A stretch of 64,000 nt of DNA, taken from Zygaena filipendulae (lineage: Eukaryota > Arthropoda > Insecta > Lepidoptera > Zygaenidae). Under the pieces are notes generated by a model, which did no database searches, was not told where the DNA came from, and saw only the letters and a list, made by a program, of their open reading frames with translations. Position numbers and translations under genes: made by a program. Shown piece by piece: positions 45,642-56,955 of this stretch (within the stretch, counting starts at the first letter, position 1; each line of letters begins with the position of its first letter). The stretch is taken from NCBI GenBank assembly GCA_907165275.2, contig OU015657.1:12051001-12115000 (forward strand), written 5' to 3'.

Positions 45642-47116
45642 GTGAGTGTATCCTGTGCCGTTCGGTGATGCTACAATTTACATCAGATTTATAACAGCAG
45701 TGCACCGTGCAATTATGTAACTCTTATTTTATATACCTAGGTATTTTTACTGTCGGAGAAAAGCATGTTGTTATATTCTACTAGGGATTTGCTGTTTAAT
45801 TTTTCAATTTCAATCAAAAACATAGCGGTTCTGTGATAAATTATTTGTTATATATTATGTTGATTTTGGTTGATTGCTAGAAATTACAGGTGTCAAAACT
45901 TGCATACTATAGTATTCACAAAATCGCCATATCTCCGATTGCCACCAAATAATGATAGCGGCAAAAGTTAATAATCATTGAAAACACTCTGAAGATAAGA
46001 TCGGCTGTAATCAAACGTCTATAGCCTTCACAATGAAATAAAATGGCATTGCTGAGCGCATTCAACTTTGTGCATTTTTTAACTGAGAGTTTATGTTATT
46101 CTCTTTTCGTAGGTAATATTATTTGCATGGCAATTGACTTTCATCTTTAAAAATTCTTTAACGAAAACAATACTGTATATTTACTTAAATAAATAAATAA
46201 ATAAATTTAAAATAAAAAGTCGTACCTAAACAATCTCATGGTAGGGGCACAGGAAACATTTTCGTACGAGAAACGATAGTTTTGACAAGGATAACGTTTC
46301 CGTGTTGCACAAACCTGTTAGTACGAGTATATGTATGACGTTTTGTGTTTCTACAAAATTATATCATGTGGATTGTAATCATAAACTGCACTGGTTTTAA
46401 AAAGGGAATTCTCACAAGATCGTACCCAGTGATGTTTTTCACCAAGTCATTGTCAAAGTAATGTTTTTAATGCCTCGGTCTGATGGTCCATATCGGTGAT
46501 ATTAATCAAACACATCAAAATAGTAAATATATTTCGAGTAGGTAGTAGGTACTTAATAATACCTATAATCAGATTATTGCTAACAATTTAATCGCTTTCA
46601 AAATATGCTGTTATTTCTCAATAAAATACGTACTAACAAGTAACATAAAAGGATTTATATTAATCCCTATTTATTGGCCAGTAACAATATTTTTTTATAT
46701 CGTCTAATCTTAGCATTTTGGCAGATAATAAGACACATTCTATAACAAATTTTACATTTTGTTGCATGTGCCAGTCATTGTCGCTGACCCTTGCACACAA
46801 CCCTTCTTCTACCGATATTGTAGTGACGCGACAATGTCAAATTCTCTGACAACTGACGGCCCGAGGCATGTCACTCGGAAGAGTGAGAAATGCACTTATA
46901 ATGACGGAAGAAACAAAATGCAGTGCTAACTAAAAAAAAAATTCAATGGAACCGGTCTTCTGTTATTTTTTCACACGGATATATTGGTTTCCTATCGCCG
47001 TTTTATCATTAGGGTTACGAGCTACTTTCAATGTCTAGATCGCGTTCTAGATTGCAAACTTGATTCGGCACAGACGTGGATTTTGTAAAGTACCATAAAG
47101 AACTGACTTTTTTCAG
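45642..47116 (+). other. Possible intron of the plus-strand candidate gene
   Basis: It starts GTGAGT and ends GACTTTTTTCAG. It contains no recognised repeat except an (AAAT)n tail near 46190. Confidence 0.3.
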
Positions 47117-47188
47117 AGCGACCATTTTTTAAACGCTTTGGAAGACGTAATGAGCCGCAAGAAACATGAGTCGGTTTTCGATCAGTGA
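47117..47188 (+). CDS. Candidate short plus-strand exon, frame uncertain
   Basis: A strong acceptor (ACTGACTTTTTTCAG) precedes 47117. Read in phase 0 it gives SDHFLNALEDVMSRKKHESV and ends FDQ-stop at 47186. The DHFxxAL core faintly resembles the TEAD-binding Tondu motif of vestigial-like proteins, but it is too short to claim. Read in phase 1, which matches the donor at 45642, it gives 17 codons and stops at TGA 47167-47169. Only one of these can be right, and neither is secure. An AATAAA signal occurs near 47403. Confidence 0.22.
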   Translation, partial: SDHFLNALEDVMSRKKHESVFDQ

Positions 47189-48442
47189 ATTGTCTTATTT
47201 ATTTTTAGTTTTATCTTCATTTATCTGACACAACGTTGAAGAATTTTACGATTACACGCTCTCATTTTTTATCGTTGTACAAGATTCTATTCTTGTTTTT
47301 GACATCTTTACGGAGAAATTTAAAAAAGACAAACCAAATTCCTTTTTTACTTCCTAAATACGTCCATGAGTTTGTCTACGTATCTTATAATGCTAACTTA
47401 ACAATAAATATCATTTAAATAGTTTTCCCGAAATTTTAGAAGAACAAACACTAGTATGGTCTCATCTTAAAAGTTCTCATGGTTTATGTGTTAGTAAAAG
47501 ATTATTCAACTTGTCTGTCAAGTCGTCAAATATTTACTGAAGCAAGCACGTTGTTTTGAAAACTGCGAATGCATTATTCGGAACCAACGCCCCTATTTGG
47601 AAATCGTATAGATACAAATTCAAATATTCTGTCTGAAGCATTCTTATTGTGTACATAATAGGGATTAAAATCATTTGAATCATACTATTTATGAAAGAAT
47701 AATTTATTGGTCAAAATAATATTCTTTCCCCATATTTTACAAAGATAAATCTCATCTCAAGTAGGGCCCGCTTTTTGTTCCGCCACTAAGAAAGTAAGTA
47801 ATTCCAATATTTCTTTATCCTACAATTTTGCTTGGAAACTAAATTTTAGACGTCATTTTGTATCTGTTATTATATTATCGCAAACTTATTATTTTTCTGT
47901 CTATTCTATCATTTTTTAAATGATAGTAATTGTTTACCAATGATTTTGATTGCAATATTTATGTACCGTGAGTAACAAAAGCAATACTATATAAGGTGCA
48001 TAATATCTTAGATATCTACATAGCCAGAGCTATATATATATAGCTTTAAGAACGCACGTCAAAATATATAAACAAAAAACATAAGCTCCTTCTTCCGTTA
48101 CAATGGTTGGTTACACCGTTTCCGAATTGTGTAACAATGAAAAACGCATGACGCGTAAAAGATTTTAGCACCCCTTCATTTCTGGGTGGCCTAAAGCCAA
48201 ATAGTAACATAGATAACGACTTCTAAGAACTTAATTGAGGGATAAGGACGTGTATTATAAACTTATAGCATACACTGCATGCTGCACTTTTTCACCATGA
48301 ACCAAAAAAGCATGTATGATTCGATATGCGTTTATCGCGCGATTATAAGTGCTGTAGAAACGTCACTTTTTGGAACACTCATTAGAGCATTGTGCACTTT
48401 GTTCTTGTGACCTGAGTATGAGAATTTACGGTTCTAAATTAA
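47189..48442. other. Unassigned stretch
   Basis: Palindromic AGCTATATATATATAGCT near 48028 and hairpin CTATCATTTTTTAAATGATAG near 47906. No gene is seen. Confidence 0.4.
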
Positions 48443-48565
48443 CTAGCTGTTCCCCGCGGTTTTACCCATGTTGATTACGGTATTTCTGCTAGAATTCCGG
48501 GATAAAATAGAACCTATGTACCTACTTTTGTGTACCTATGACAATGTGTATGCAAAATTTGACAG
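48443..48565 (-). mobile_element. Helitron 3' half
   Basis: In complement it ends CGCGGGGAACAGCTAG. It stops after GTATGCAAAATTTGACAG. Confidence 0.8.
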
Positions 48566-50162
48566 ATAAATTCAATAGAGACACGAGAGAGCTTCAAAAG
48601 TAGCAAAATTTTATTCTGTTTCGAGCTCATTTCGATTCGAGTTCGATTTGATCCTAACACGATTGCGTCAAGAGTAAGCCGGCTGAGTAGAACTTTAGGG
48701 TGCTTGCAAAAACAAAACAGCGGTGTTTTCTGTTCCAATCATTATATTTATACAAGACGGCAGTCATTTCTAAACGGGTAATTTACTGTACAATTTTGCT
48801 TGTTTTCCCATTTTTTGTTTGTGGTTCGGGACGTCAAAATCAATCCAATTAAATATTTATCCATATTATATAAAGCCACGCGAGTCGAGCTCGAGCTAAC
48901 AGCTAGTAATGTAGAAAAAAATCCCTACTGAATACGGCCATGCGAAGCTGTTAAAAAAATAACTGGATTTGTGGCGACAAAGGGTCGCCGTAATTTTGCC
49001 AAGGTTCCTTATATTTGTCGAGTACACAAACGTACTCGTTAGTGGCTTCTAGAATTACGTTCAGGGCCCTTATTCACTATGACAATAACACGCCCTGCTA
49101 AGATAAGACGCCGGAAAAACTGTCTTTCCCTCGTAATCAAAGAAGTTTCACTACAAAAAAATACATTTGGCCCTGTTTGGTTTTGATTTAGGTAATCCAA
49201 ACTTTCACTGGCGATTAGCTAATCTGATAAATAGATACTAGCTTCTATCAGATCTAGATAGAAGCTAGTAGAAGCAGATCAGATCTTCTGCAGGAATTCC
49301 GGAAGTCGCGCGGGTGACACCGCAGGGCACTGCACTGTCAGTTTCATTTCTTGTTTTTTTTTCATTTTTTGTTATAATGTTCTTTCGTGTCGCCTCTCTT
49401 TTAGTTTAGTAGCTATTTAATTCTCTTATCGGTTCAGATAGATACGAAGGTCAGTGTCCCTACTGACCACATCCCAACAACAGCGGCATCTTATCGTTCA
49501 ACATAAAAAAAATGGTAATAATTATGTTCGAGCACTGTAAACATTTGCATATAAATCAAAACTAACAAGACATGCGTACAATTATGTTTTATTTGTGTCT
49601 CATGCGATACAAGTATAATGATGTATTGCGATACGTATGAAAAGATTTAACCAGCGGATAAACGGACTGTCCGAATAATACCTATATTGAGCTTCATGGC
49701 ATGCGAAATTGGATCGAAGCATGAAATAAACAAGACTTTGTCGGCGTCTCCGCGGGATCGCGATGTTAGGTGCTTGCGTTCCGATGGACTTCAACAAGAA
49801 CTGAGTAACTGGCACTTTCTTTTATCTAAAACGGTACTAGCGGAATTTGTAACGGATTTTTTTGCAGTGGCTCATTTTTTTTTACATCAAAGTTAGAGTT
49901 AAATGCGTATTTTTTATTATTTTACAACTTACTTAATAGCTAATTACAGTAAGTTACAAAATTGATACTCACTGAGCAGTATCGTCACTTCAGCTGGTTT
50001 CAATTAGGTAAACTCAGTTTGTAGCTATAAAAACACATTGTGCGGTAAATATACTCGAGAGCCAAACCAATTAATTTTGAGACAATAAAAAACAAAAAAA
50101 TATCCTAACATCCACTAATATTATTGTGATTAACTTATTATTTTATCATTGCCACTAACTTA
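48566..50162. other. Mostly unassigned
   Basis: ACAGCTAGT at 48900-48908 and GGAATTCCGGAAGTCGCGCG near 49293 are Helitron crumbs. A perfect hairpin of 14-bp arms (TACTAGCTTCTATC, 49236-49270) sits before the latter. A 69-codon plus frame at 49687-49896 lies in less AT-rich DNA but is unrecognised. Confidence 0.4.
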
Positions 50163-50355
50163 CAGGCACGGATCTACGATGGGGGCAGTGGGTGCATTTG
50201 CCCCCCGTACTAAATTAGGTACTTTAATCAGACCTTATAAAAATCTCTGACCCGGTAAATTCCTCTATAGTAGGTATACCTAATACCTAAATTCTAAAAA
50301 TTTCGTGGTGCAACCAAAATTGCCTGCCCTCAACCAAATCCTAGAACCGCGCCTG
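50163..50355. mobile_element. hAT-type MITE, 193 bp, with 8-bp target duplication
   Basis: The ends are CAGGCACGGATCTACGAT and the complement of ATCCTAGAACCGCGCCTG. The flanking 8-mers are CTAACTTA (50155-50162) and CTGACTCA (50356-50363), matching 6 of 8 as an aged duplication. The CAGG ends and 8-bp duplication are typical of hAT elements. Confidence 0.82.
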
Positions 50356-50772
50356 CTGACTCACTCACTCCTGATGAAAGACTACCGAAAAATCTGAATT
50401 CCTGACGATTAACAGTGAGTAAGCTGCAGTAGATAGTAAATAACTAATATTGAACGTAATATAATGTTTTAATCGCAGTCCGTTTCTTCAAATGTCATTT
50501 GCCGCTTTCTATTGATGGACCATCAAACCAGTCGCCACAAATAAGCCAGCTAGTTTGCGCTGAACACAATTTGCGTGTTCCTTAGGGGTGTGGAGAATAA
50601 TGAATGTGGACATTGGCGATGTTTCGCATTGTGTGATCTGTCCAATGCAATCTCATATTCATTGCCCCGCGAAAAAAAGATGATCTGCGAGATAAGAGAG
50701 CCGTGCGACTCGTGTAAGCGAGATCATTTTCATTGCAGCGATTGCTCCCGATTCACTATGATCATCTGTAAA
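50356..50772. other. Unassigned; Cys-rich open frame cut by a Helitron
   Basis: Plus frame 50575-50790 includes CDSCKRDHFHCSDCSRF, a CxxC...HxHCxxC arrangement. It runs into the Helitron that starts at 50773, so its natural end is lost. No family is recognised and chance is possible. Confidence 0.25.
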
Positions 50773-51098
50773 TCCTTACTAATATCATAAATGCGCAAGT
50801 GAGTTTGTTTGTTCGTTTGTTACGCTTTCACGGCTATACGGCTCAACCGATCACCACGAAATTTTGCATACACGTTGTCAGGGGTACAGATAAGGACATA
50901 GACTGCGTTTATCCCGGAATTCCCAAGGGAATTTAGAAATTAACGTCGAAGAAACTACATTAAATTTTGCATACTACCTATACGTTGTCAACGGTAGGTA
51001 CAGAAAAAATTATAGGGTAATAAGTACCTACTTCTGTCTCAGAATACCCGCGGAACCTTCGAAACTAACGCAGGTGAAACAGCTAGGGGAAAAGCTAG
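50773..51098 (+). mobile_element. Complete Helitron with duplicated module, 326 bp
   Basis: It starts TCCTTACTAATATCATAAA after A and ends AAAGCTAG before T. It carries two ATTTTGCATA...GTACAGA modules. The 3' hairpin is eroded. Confidence 0.85.
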
Positions 51099-51217
51099 TT
51101 ATTATCATAAATGCGAATGTGAGTTTGTTTGTTACGGTTTCACGGCTTAGCTACACAACCGATGTCGTGAAATTCTATACAAATTATCAGGGGTACAGAG
51201 AACGACATAGCACATAC
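51099..51217 (+). mobile_element. Second Helitron piece in tandem
   Basis: ATTATCATAAATGCGAATGT through ACAGAGAACGACATAGCAC, directly after the preceding CTAG. It is truncated at the 3' end. Confidence 0.7.
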
Positions 51218-52341
51218 CTGGTCACCCAATTTATCAATAGCTAAATACTTTATATTAAAACAGAAATCAAAAACCACAGCGAATCTTTGGTCTATTAAGT
51301 ACATACTAAGGATTTTACAACTTAGATCAAGGAGAATGAAGTAAATTGCATTTCATCAGTCATAAGTATTTTCTGATTTTTGTGTCATCCCGAGCGTTTT
51401 GAGATTGGACTGCGTCGGAGGCACGCGCGTTGTGGGCAAGAAATCTTACTGGTCCAAGTGAACCAGGACACTGGTTAAACTAGATCTGGCTTGTGATTTA
51501 TGCAGAGTTAATGCAGAAACAGTTTTAAACTCGAAAGGCGACCGTCACGGGGTAAAATATTTTATTATCATACGCCACAACTTTACCCAATAAATTAAGG
51601 TAATTTTCGATGCCATACTGTCTGTTTATTGTATAATCTGTGATTTGTTATATCTTGTCTATTTGAATAAATTGTATTCTAATTTTTTTTTTTTTTTTTA
51701 ATGTAACTAATAAAATAAAACAAAATATTAAAAAACTAGTCAGCCAATTGAGTCGATAGAAATAATAGGAAGAAAAAAATGCAACTCCGTACCTATGTAA
51801 CATTGTAACATGATGTTCCCGCTTTGCTAAATAAGAACATGATTACAGACTTAACTACGTCTACGCTACATAAAGTAATAGAGTATGTTTGTTTGTTGAA
51901 TAGGAGATAATTTTTTTAACTAGTGAAGCAAAATTTATGTTAATGATAGGTCCTGACTCCTGACTCCTGAGTAACAATACAGGTAGGTATAGTTTAGATA
52001 CTTTTGATTCTAGAACCAAATGTGTACTAGATTTACGAGTTGCCGGCTTAAATGTCTATTTTATTTTTGTGATTTTTCGAATAAAGCAAAATAAAAATAA
52101 ACTAAATTTATGTTTAGGAAAAGATTACATTACTGAAAGTCACCTGTTTGTCCATTTCTGACTTTAGATTTATTATAATTTAAAAAGAGGAACTCCATGT
52201 TAACATTAAATATTCTCAATTTATGATATTAAAAATAGATATCAAATTAACAGTGCAAGAAATTACCTCAGAAGAATCAAAGCGTGACATTACCTGCTGA
52301 ATATGATTGGTAATTTCGTTCAATATCACATCGTCCCGACA
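51218..52341. other. Unassigned stretch upstream of tRNA-His
   Basis: TTGAATAAATTGTATTCTAA followed by a T18-type run near 51680-51700 may be a repeat tail. No gene is seen. Confidence 0.4.
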
Positions 52342-52413
52342 GCCGTGATCGTCTAGTGGTTAGGACCCTACGTTGTGGCCGTAGTAACCCAGGTTCGAAT
52401 CCTGGTCACGGCA
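52342..52413 (+). tRNA. tRNA-His: tRNA-His (anticodon GTG)
   Basis: This transfer RNA delivers histidine to the ribosome and is transcribed by RNA polymerase III. All four stems pair. Acceptor GCCGTGA (52342-52348) pairs with TCACGGC (52406-52412). Anticodon stem CTACG/CGTAG surrounds loop TTGTGGC with GTG at 52375-52377. T stem CCAGG/CCTGG surrounds TTCGAAT. The D arm has TAGTGGTTAGG. The B box GGTTCGAATCC is intact. CCA is not encoded, as usual in animals, and base 52413 (A) is the discriminator. T6 at 52441-52446 is the likely terminator. It looks functional, with no mismatch in any stem. Confidence 0.97.
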
Positions 52414-52440
52414 GTGTACGCACTGTCACGGTGGGACCAA

Positions 52441-52446
52441 TTTTTT
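52441..52446 (+). terminator. RNA polymerase III terminator of tRNA-His
   Basis: Six T residues on the coding strand lie 28 bases after the mature 3' end. This is a normal pol III stop signal, slightly further away than usual. Confidence 0.75.
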
Positions 52447-53047
52447 AGAGTTTTCTCTTATTTTTTTATTGTTTTAATTGATTGACAATGTTAAATTAAA
52501 TATAGTAATAAAATTTATTTTTAAAAAACAATTTAAAAAATATTTTTTGCAATAAATATTTTTTTCTTTTAATTTTTGATAACGACGCTATTATTTCTTG
52601 ATAACTAAATCAAATAAGTACATAGTTTATTTTAATTATTGCCAAGGATATTATGGGTGATTAAAAATAACTATGAAGTATAACTTTGAAGTTGTTGACA
52701 TCTAGCGGGGAATAGCAATACTAGTACGACGTACGCCATCTAGCAAAGAAAGAATTTCATGGTCACAACATTAAAAAATGTAACTTATAAAATGGTTCGT
52801 ACATTTGCTACTAGGTGGCTCTCCTAGTTCTCAGTGTTAAGTGACCGAGAGAATGAAAAGTTTGTATAGAAGCTGTAGGTACCCTTTTTAAAAATTTTCA
52901 GCAGGTTTCATAAAAATGATTTAGATTTCTTTTCAAATAAAGAAACATGTATCTTTGCAGGTTTGCAAGGATTTTGGTAATTTACATTTTCAGTGCGAAG
53001 ACAGAAAAATTCGGATGAACCGCGAGATTCAATTAACTAGTTAAAAA
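52447..53047. other. Unassigned stretch with ATCTAGCGG motifs
   Basis: GACATCTAGCGGGGAATAGC near 52699, GCCATCTAGC near 52735 and CTACTAGGTGGCTC near 52808 belong to the motif group also seen near 27, 448 and 7370. Confidence 0.5.
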
Positions 53048-53205
53048 AAACCGGCCAAGTGCGAGTCGGACTTGCGCACGCAGGGTTCCGCACCATAATC
53101 CATATAAACGTTAGTTGTATGGGAGCCCCCTTATTTATTTTACTCTGTTTTTAGTAGGTATTTGTTGTTATAACGGTTTTAACAATAATTTTTTTTTTTT
53201 AGGAT
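53048..53205 (+). repeat. CCGGCCAAGTGCGAGTCG repeat, truncated copy
   Basis: CCGGCCAAGTGCGAGTCGGA through GTTGTATGGGAGCCCC and TTGTTATAACGGTTTTAAC. The 3' half present at 43070-43204 is missing. Confidence 0.8.
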
Positions 53206-54411
53206 GAAAGTATGACCTATTTCCATGGTAGTAGGTATAGTATTATATTATCTGTGTCGACGGCTAATTGTGTACCACCATTTCATAGAAATCCGTTTAA
53301 CAGTTACGAAACTGAGGGGCAATGAACACACAAACTTTCGTAGGTTTGAAAATTGAAGAAAGTCGGGAACCATCAGACCGCAAACAAAGTTACTAATGGC
53401 ACTAATTATCCAGCAAATAGAAATTTATATAAAGTATCCAGTAAGTACCTAGGGGAGTCGAATTCGCATCAATTATGTACCGGGACCACTTAACATTTGG
53501 CGCTAGATTAGCAAACTTTTCACGACAACTGCAATCTAATTATAGTCGCAATTGTTTTTCGACTGAGCTTACGAACTTTTCGAGAGAGAGACAGAACTTG
53601 CAACGTAAGATTTAAATCACCGGTGGTAAAATAAGGTTTACTGCCGCCGAAAGCACATAAGGCTTGTCGCAGACGACACTTGGTTTTACGACGTGGCGCT
53701 CTTTTTGGATGGGAACCGTGAAGTGGAAAAATTACATATTTTATGAAGCATTGACGTAATAAGTGCTTCGTTGTCTTGATTCTACTCTATTATGGTTATT
53801 CTAGTCAAAGCGAACGCACACGTTGCGTTAAGAGCGTGGATGTGAAAAAAATATGTTTTTAAGACTGGATAATGGATATATATCTATAATTTATTGGTTG
53901 ATTTTATTTATTTATTGGTTAATTTTATTAATATCGGATATAATCAAATTCTCGATAAAATTGCCGATACCGTAAGCCTTTGTGGTAAGCGAATTTTAAT
54001 GCAAAAATTAAGCATTTATACTTACTTACCTGAGGAAAAAATGACACAGCGTTTTCAGCACAAACCCTCATAATATACTTACTCGTATCTGACCCATTTT
54101 AATTACATTCCACCGTCAACCTTAATCCCATTGGGACAAAGTTCTAAATTCAATGGATTTTTAAACTGAAATTATTTGGAAATATTCAATGCTTACGAAA
54201 CAGGAATTACAGATTTTGCAATAGAAATTCAATTGGGAATCTCGACGTCTCTATTGCTAGTGTTTTAAGGACTAAATTTGCACAACTATTGTATTTTCAG
54301 GGAGAAAAACTATGATTTGTCGATGACGGTGCAAGAACACAATGTGGATATTAAAAACCCATAGGTATTTCACCCTTTCTAAATGTTCCCTTAGCTACAT
54401 CTGTATATACA
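53206..54411. other. Unassigned; one acceptor followed by a short open frame
   Basis: TATTGTATTTTCAG ends at 54300. After it one frame reads EKNYDLSMTVQEHNVDIKNP to TAG at 54362. It is short and unrecognised, so kept only as a note. No other gene is seen. Confidence 0.25.
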
Positions 54412-54605
54412 CTAGCTGTTCCCCACGGTTTCACCCACGGTGATTTCGGAGTTCCCGCGGGAATTCCAGGATAAAAAGTATCCTGTGTCCTTCTCTGTAG
54501 GTACTCCTGACAACGTGTATGCAAAAATTCACGATGATCGGTTGAGCCGTTAAGGCGGTAAAGCGTCACAAACAAACAAACAAACTCACTTTCACGTCAT
54601 ATAGC
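54412..54605 (-). mobile_element. Helitron with intact CTAG end
   Basis: In complement it ends CGTGGGGAACAGCTAG. The 5' part reads CAAACAAACTCACTTTCACG in forward orientation of the window. Confidence 0.85.
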
Positions 54606-55232
54606 ACTATACTATTTACTATGTAACCTTGGTTCAAATATAAACTCACAAACTGAATCTCGGAGTTAGGCAGAGGCCGTAATAGAGGTCACACGGTAAA
54701 GCAATCCTTCCTCAGGATCTATCTCCTTATCGAAATCTGCACTTTTAGGTTTAACAATATTGTAACCGATAAACAAATTACTCACCTACATTTTATGTTT
54801 TCGTCGTCGTCGTCGAATTTGACATACAGTTTTATCATTTATGGTGTTTTATGAGCTGTTCGCAACAAATAAAATGTGCATTTTGGTTTTCTTATTCAAT
54901 TTGTAAGATGAATGGTAAATACGAATGTCAATATTGAAATACGAAACAATATCGAGCGGGGTCCGCGACAGGTGCTATGGCAATATCATTTGATACCCCG
55001 CCCGGCATCGCCCGGGTATTACCCGGGCATCTCGACCCGGGTTATATGAATTACTTATTATTTCAATATAAGAAAATCCACGTCATCCGGTTTATGTATT
55101 TTTCACAGACAATCATAGAAGGGGCATTACCTCAGTTTACTATGAATTGAACTAGTGTCGTCGGGTGATTTTTGCACAGAAAACTATTCATCACAGGCTA
55201 TTTGACTAACATTTTTTTCTAAATTCTATTTA
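54606..55232. other. Unassigned; GC-rich palindrome
   Basis: GCCCGGGTATTACCCGGGC at 55010-55028 is a 9-bp-arm palindrome with a one-base centre, followed by GACCCGGGTT. Local GC content is high (about 54955-55040). No gene is seen. Confidence 0.6.
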
Positions 55233-55486
55233 GTCCATCAGTTAGATAATAAAAAAATAATAGACACGTATATTTTGCTTTTTCAAATTAATAAAAAAAT
55301 ATTCTTGGATAAAGTGCATTCAAGTTTGGGAGTGGGGGCTCGTAACGTCATATGCAGGTAAAAACTGCACCTGCTTGTGACGTCACGCGATATTTTCACT
55401 CCACGTATCTCCGTTATTTTTTGCGTACGTAAAAAAAGAAAAAATATCTACGTATCTAATATTTTTTATGAATATCCAGGACGGAC
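55233..55486 (-). mobile_element. TGACGTCA-family MITE, copy 5
   Basis: GTCCATCAGTTAG...GACGGAC with TA on both sides. TGACGTCA is near 55379; the partner is mutated to AACGTCAT near 55342. Confidence 0.8.
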
Positions 55487-55500
55487 TAAAAATTTATTCA

Positions 55501-55537
55501 AATAGCCTATTAATTGTGATTAAGCTCATTAATAAAG

Positions 55538-55568
<31 letters not shown>

Positions 55569-55579
55569 TAGCCTATTAA
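55501..55579 (+). mobile_element. Tiny poly-A retro-insertion with 13-bp target duplication
   Basis: AATAGCCTATTAA occurs at 55501-55513 and 55567-55579. Between them are 27 nt (TTGTGATTAAGCTCATTAAT...) and an A run (55541-55568, partly shared with the duplication). This is the signature of a severely 5'-truncated LINE or SINE event just outside the MITE. Confidence 0.85.
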
Positions 55580-55917
55580 CATAGGGAAATGTATTAAACG
55601 CCGTTCGGTGCGTTAGTACTGTCTTCTTCTTCTTCTTTCTTCTTATTACTCAATCACTGTTTTCAAAACTCACAGTTTTGGGGATAGGTATTGTGAAAAA
55701 TATACTCGGAATGCCAGCAATGAAAGTTTTGGGAAGATAAGAGCGTCTGCTCTAACCTCCTTCGCTACTGTGTGTGTACCTGCGCCCCGCCTAAATGATT
55801 TCTCTGGTTAATATATTCTTTTCTCTCTGGTATTTTTGATCACGTCAGCATTATGGATATCTACTCACTACTCTCTACTACATGTAGAAGAAGTTTTCAA
55901 TTTTCCCGTTATTAATA
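55580..55917. other. Unassigned with a CTT microsatellite
   Basis: CTTCTTCTTCTTCTTTCTTC lies at 55623-55642. Nothing else is identified. Confidence 0.5.
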
Positions 55918-56004
55918 TTAGCTTTTCCCTGCGGTGTCACTCGCGTTAATTTGGAAGTCCCCGTGGAACAAAAAAGTACCCTATTCCCGAGGTGTAGAAA
56001 AATG
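55918..56004 (-). mobile_element. Helitron fragment
   Basis: TTAGCTTTTCCCTGCGGTGTC through GTACCCTATTCCCG. Confidence 0.6.
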
Positions 56005-56441
56005 ATTGACGAAGTCTACTCTACATTAACGTGAGCGAAGCCGCAAGCATCAGCTTATAGCTAAATACAGATAGGTAATGAAATCACTAACATAAAAATC
56101 GATGATGGAAAAGTTTATATCCTTTACCCATTGATATAGCTTTTACCTCACACAAAAGCTCTCGAGGGCGCCTCGTAAAATAGTGAAATTCATTTTGTAT
56201 GAATGAAACGTTTCTTATGGGTCGTCATTCTGCAAAGGTTCTATTGGGGGCTTATTTTTCGGGCATAATCAATGGAGTTGAAGAACCTTATCACTTTTAT
56301 TGCGAACCGTAAAAAGAGGGTGTTGCTAATGCAATTTGAATATTGTAGTGATTTCGGCGAGCGATGGGAAAATATTGGTTTGTTTTTTTTTGTTTTTCTC
56401 TGTTCTTATGAAAAGCCTCGTTTCAACAAATACTTGGTAGT
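56005..56441. other. Unassigned stretch
   Basis: No recognised gene or repeat is seen. Confidence 0.4.
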
Positions 56442-56690
56442 TGTTGCCCCGCCGTTTTAGCCGCGTAAATTTAGAGACTCCCTCGGGAGCTAAAAAGTAT
56501 CGTTTTTCACTCGGGAACACTGTAGCTTGGTAGGTATTGGTGAAAGTATTTTTCGATTCAGGACATTAACCTCTACATCCAAACGAATATTATTATTACC
56601 TACTAGTTCCGATGAGTATTCCGGGATAAAAAGTACCTTATGTCCTTTTCTACCCCTTACAACGTGTATGAATTTGATTATGTCAGTGGT
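56442..56690 (-). mobile_element. Helitron in two decayed pieces
   Basis: GCCCCGCCGTTTTAGCCGCG (to about 56525) and TATTCCGGGATAAAAAGTAC through ACAACGTGTATG (56608-56670). Confidence 0.6.
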
Positions 56691-56805
56691 CAAGGAGATA
56701 AAGCCTAAAAACAATCAAACTTACATTGTCATTTAGAAGATAATATATAGACTAGCTGTGTCTGTTGCGGTTACCTTCCTACAAAAAGTCAATAGTCATG
56801 ATCAT

Positions 56806-56955
56806 TTATTCAAAGGCCCATAATATGGCTCTTTTTGACGTCAATAAAGTTACATTATTTGAACAGCACCCATAAAATATCCACCCTTCATAGCATCCTA
56901 GTGCTATGGCTAAAGAGCTGCGAAACAAACTCTCCAGTAGCACGCTGTCTGTTTA
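56806..56955 (-). repeat. LINE 3' end, copy 2
   Basis: It shares GCTCTTTTTGACGTCAATAA and CCAGTAGCACGCTGT (window orientation) with 31783-31942, in the same order and spacing. Confidence 0.6.

Noticed and set aside
54301..54364. Terminal exon reading EKNYDLSMTVQEHNVDIKNP
   Set aside because: Only 20 codons after an acceptor-like site, unrecognised and without a partner exon.
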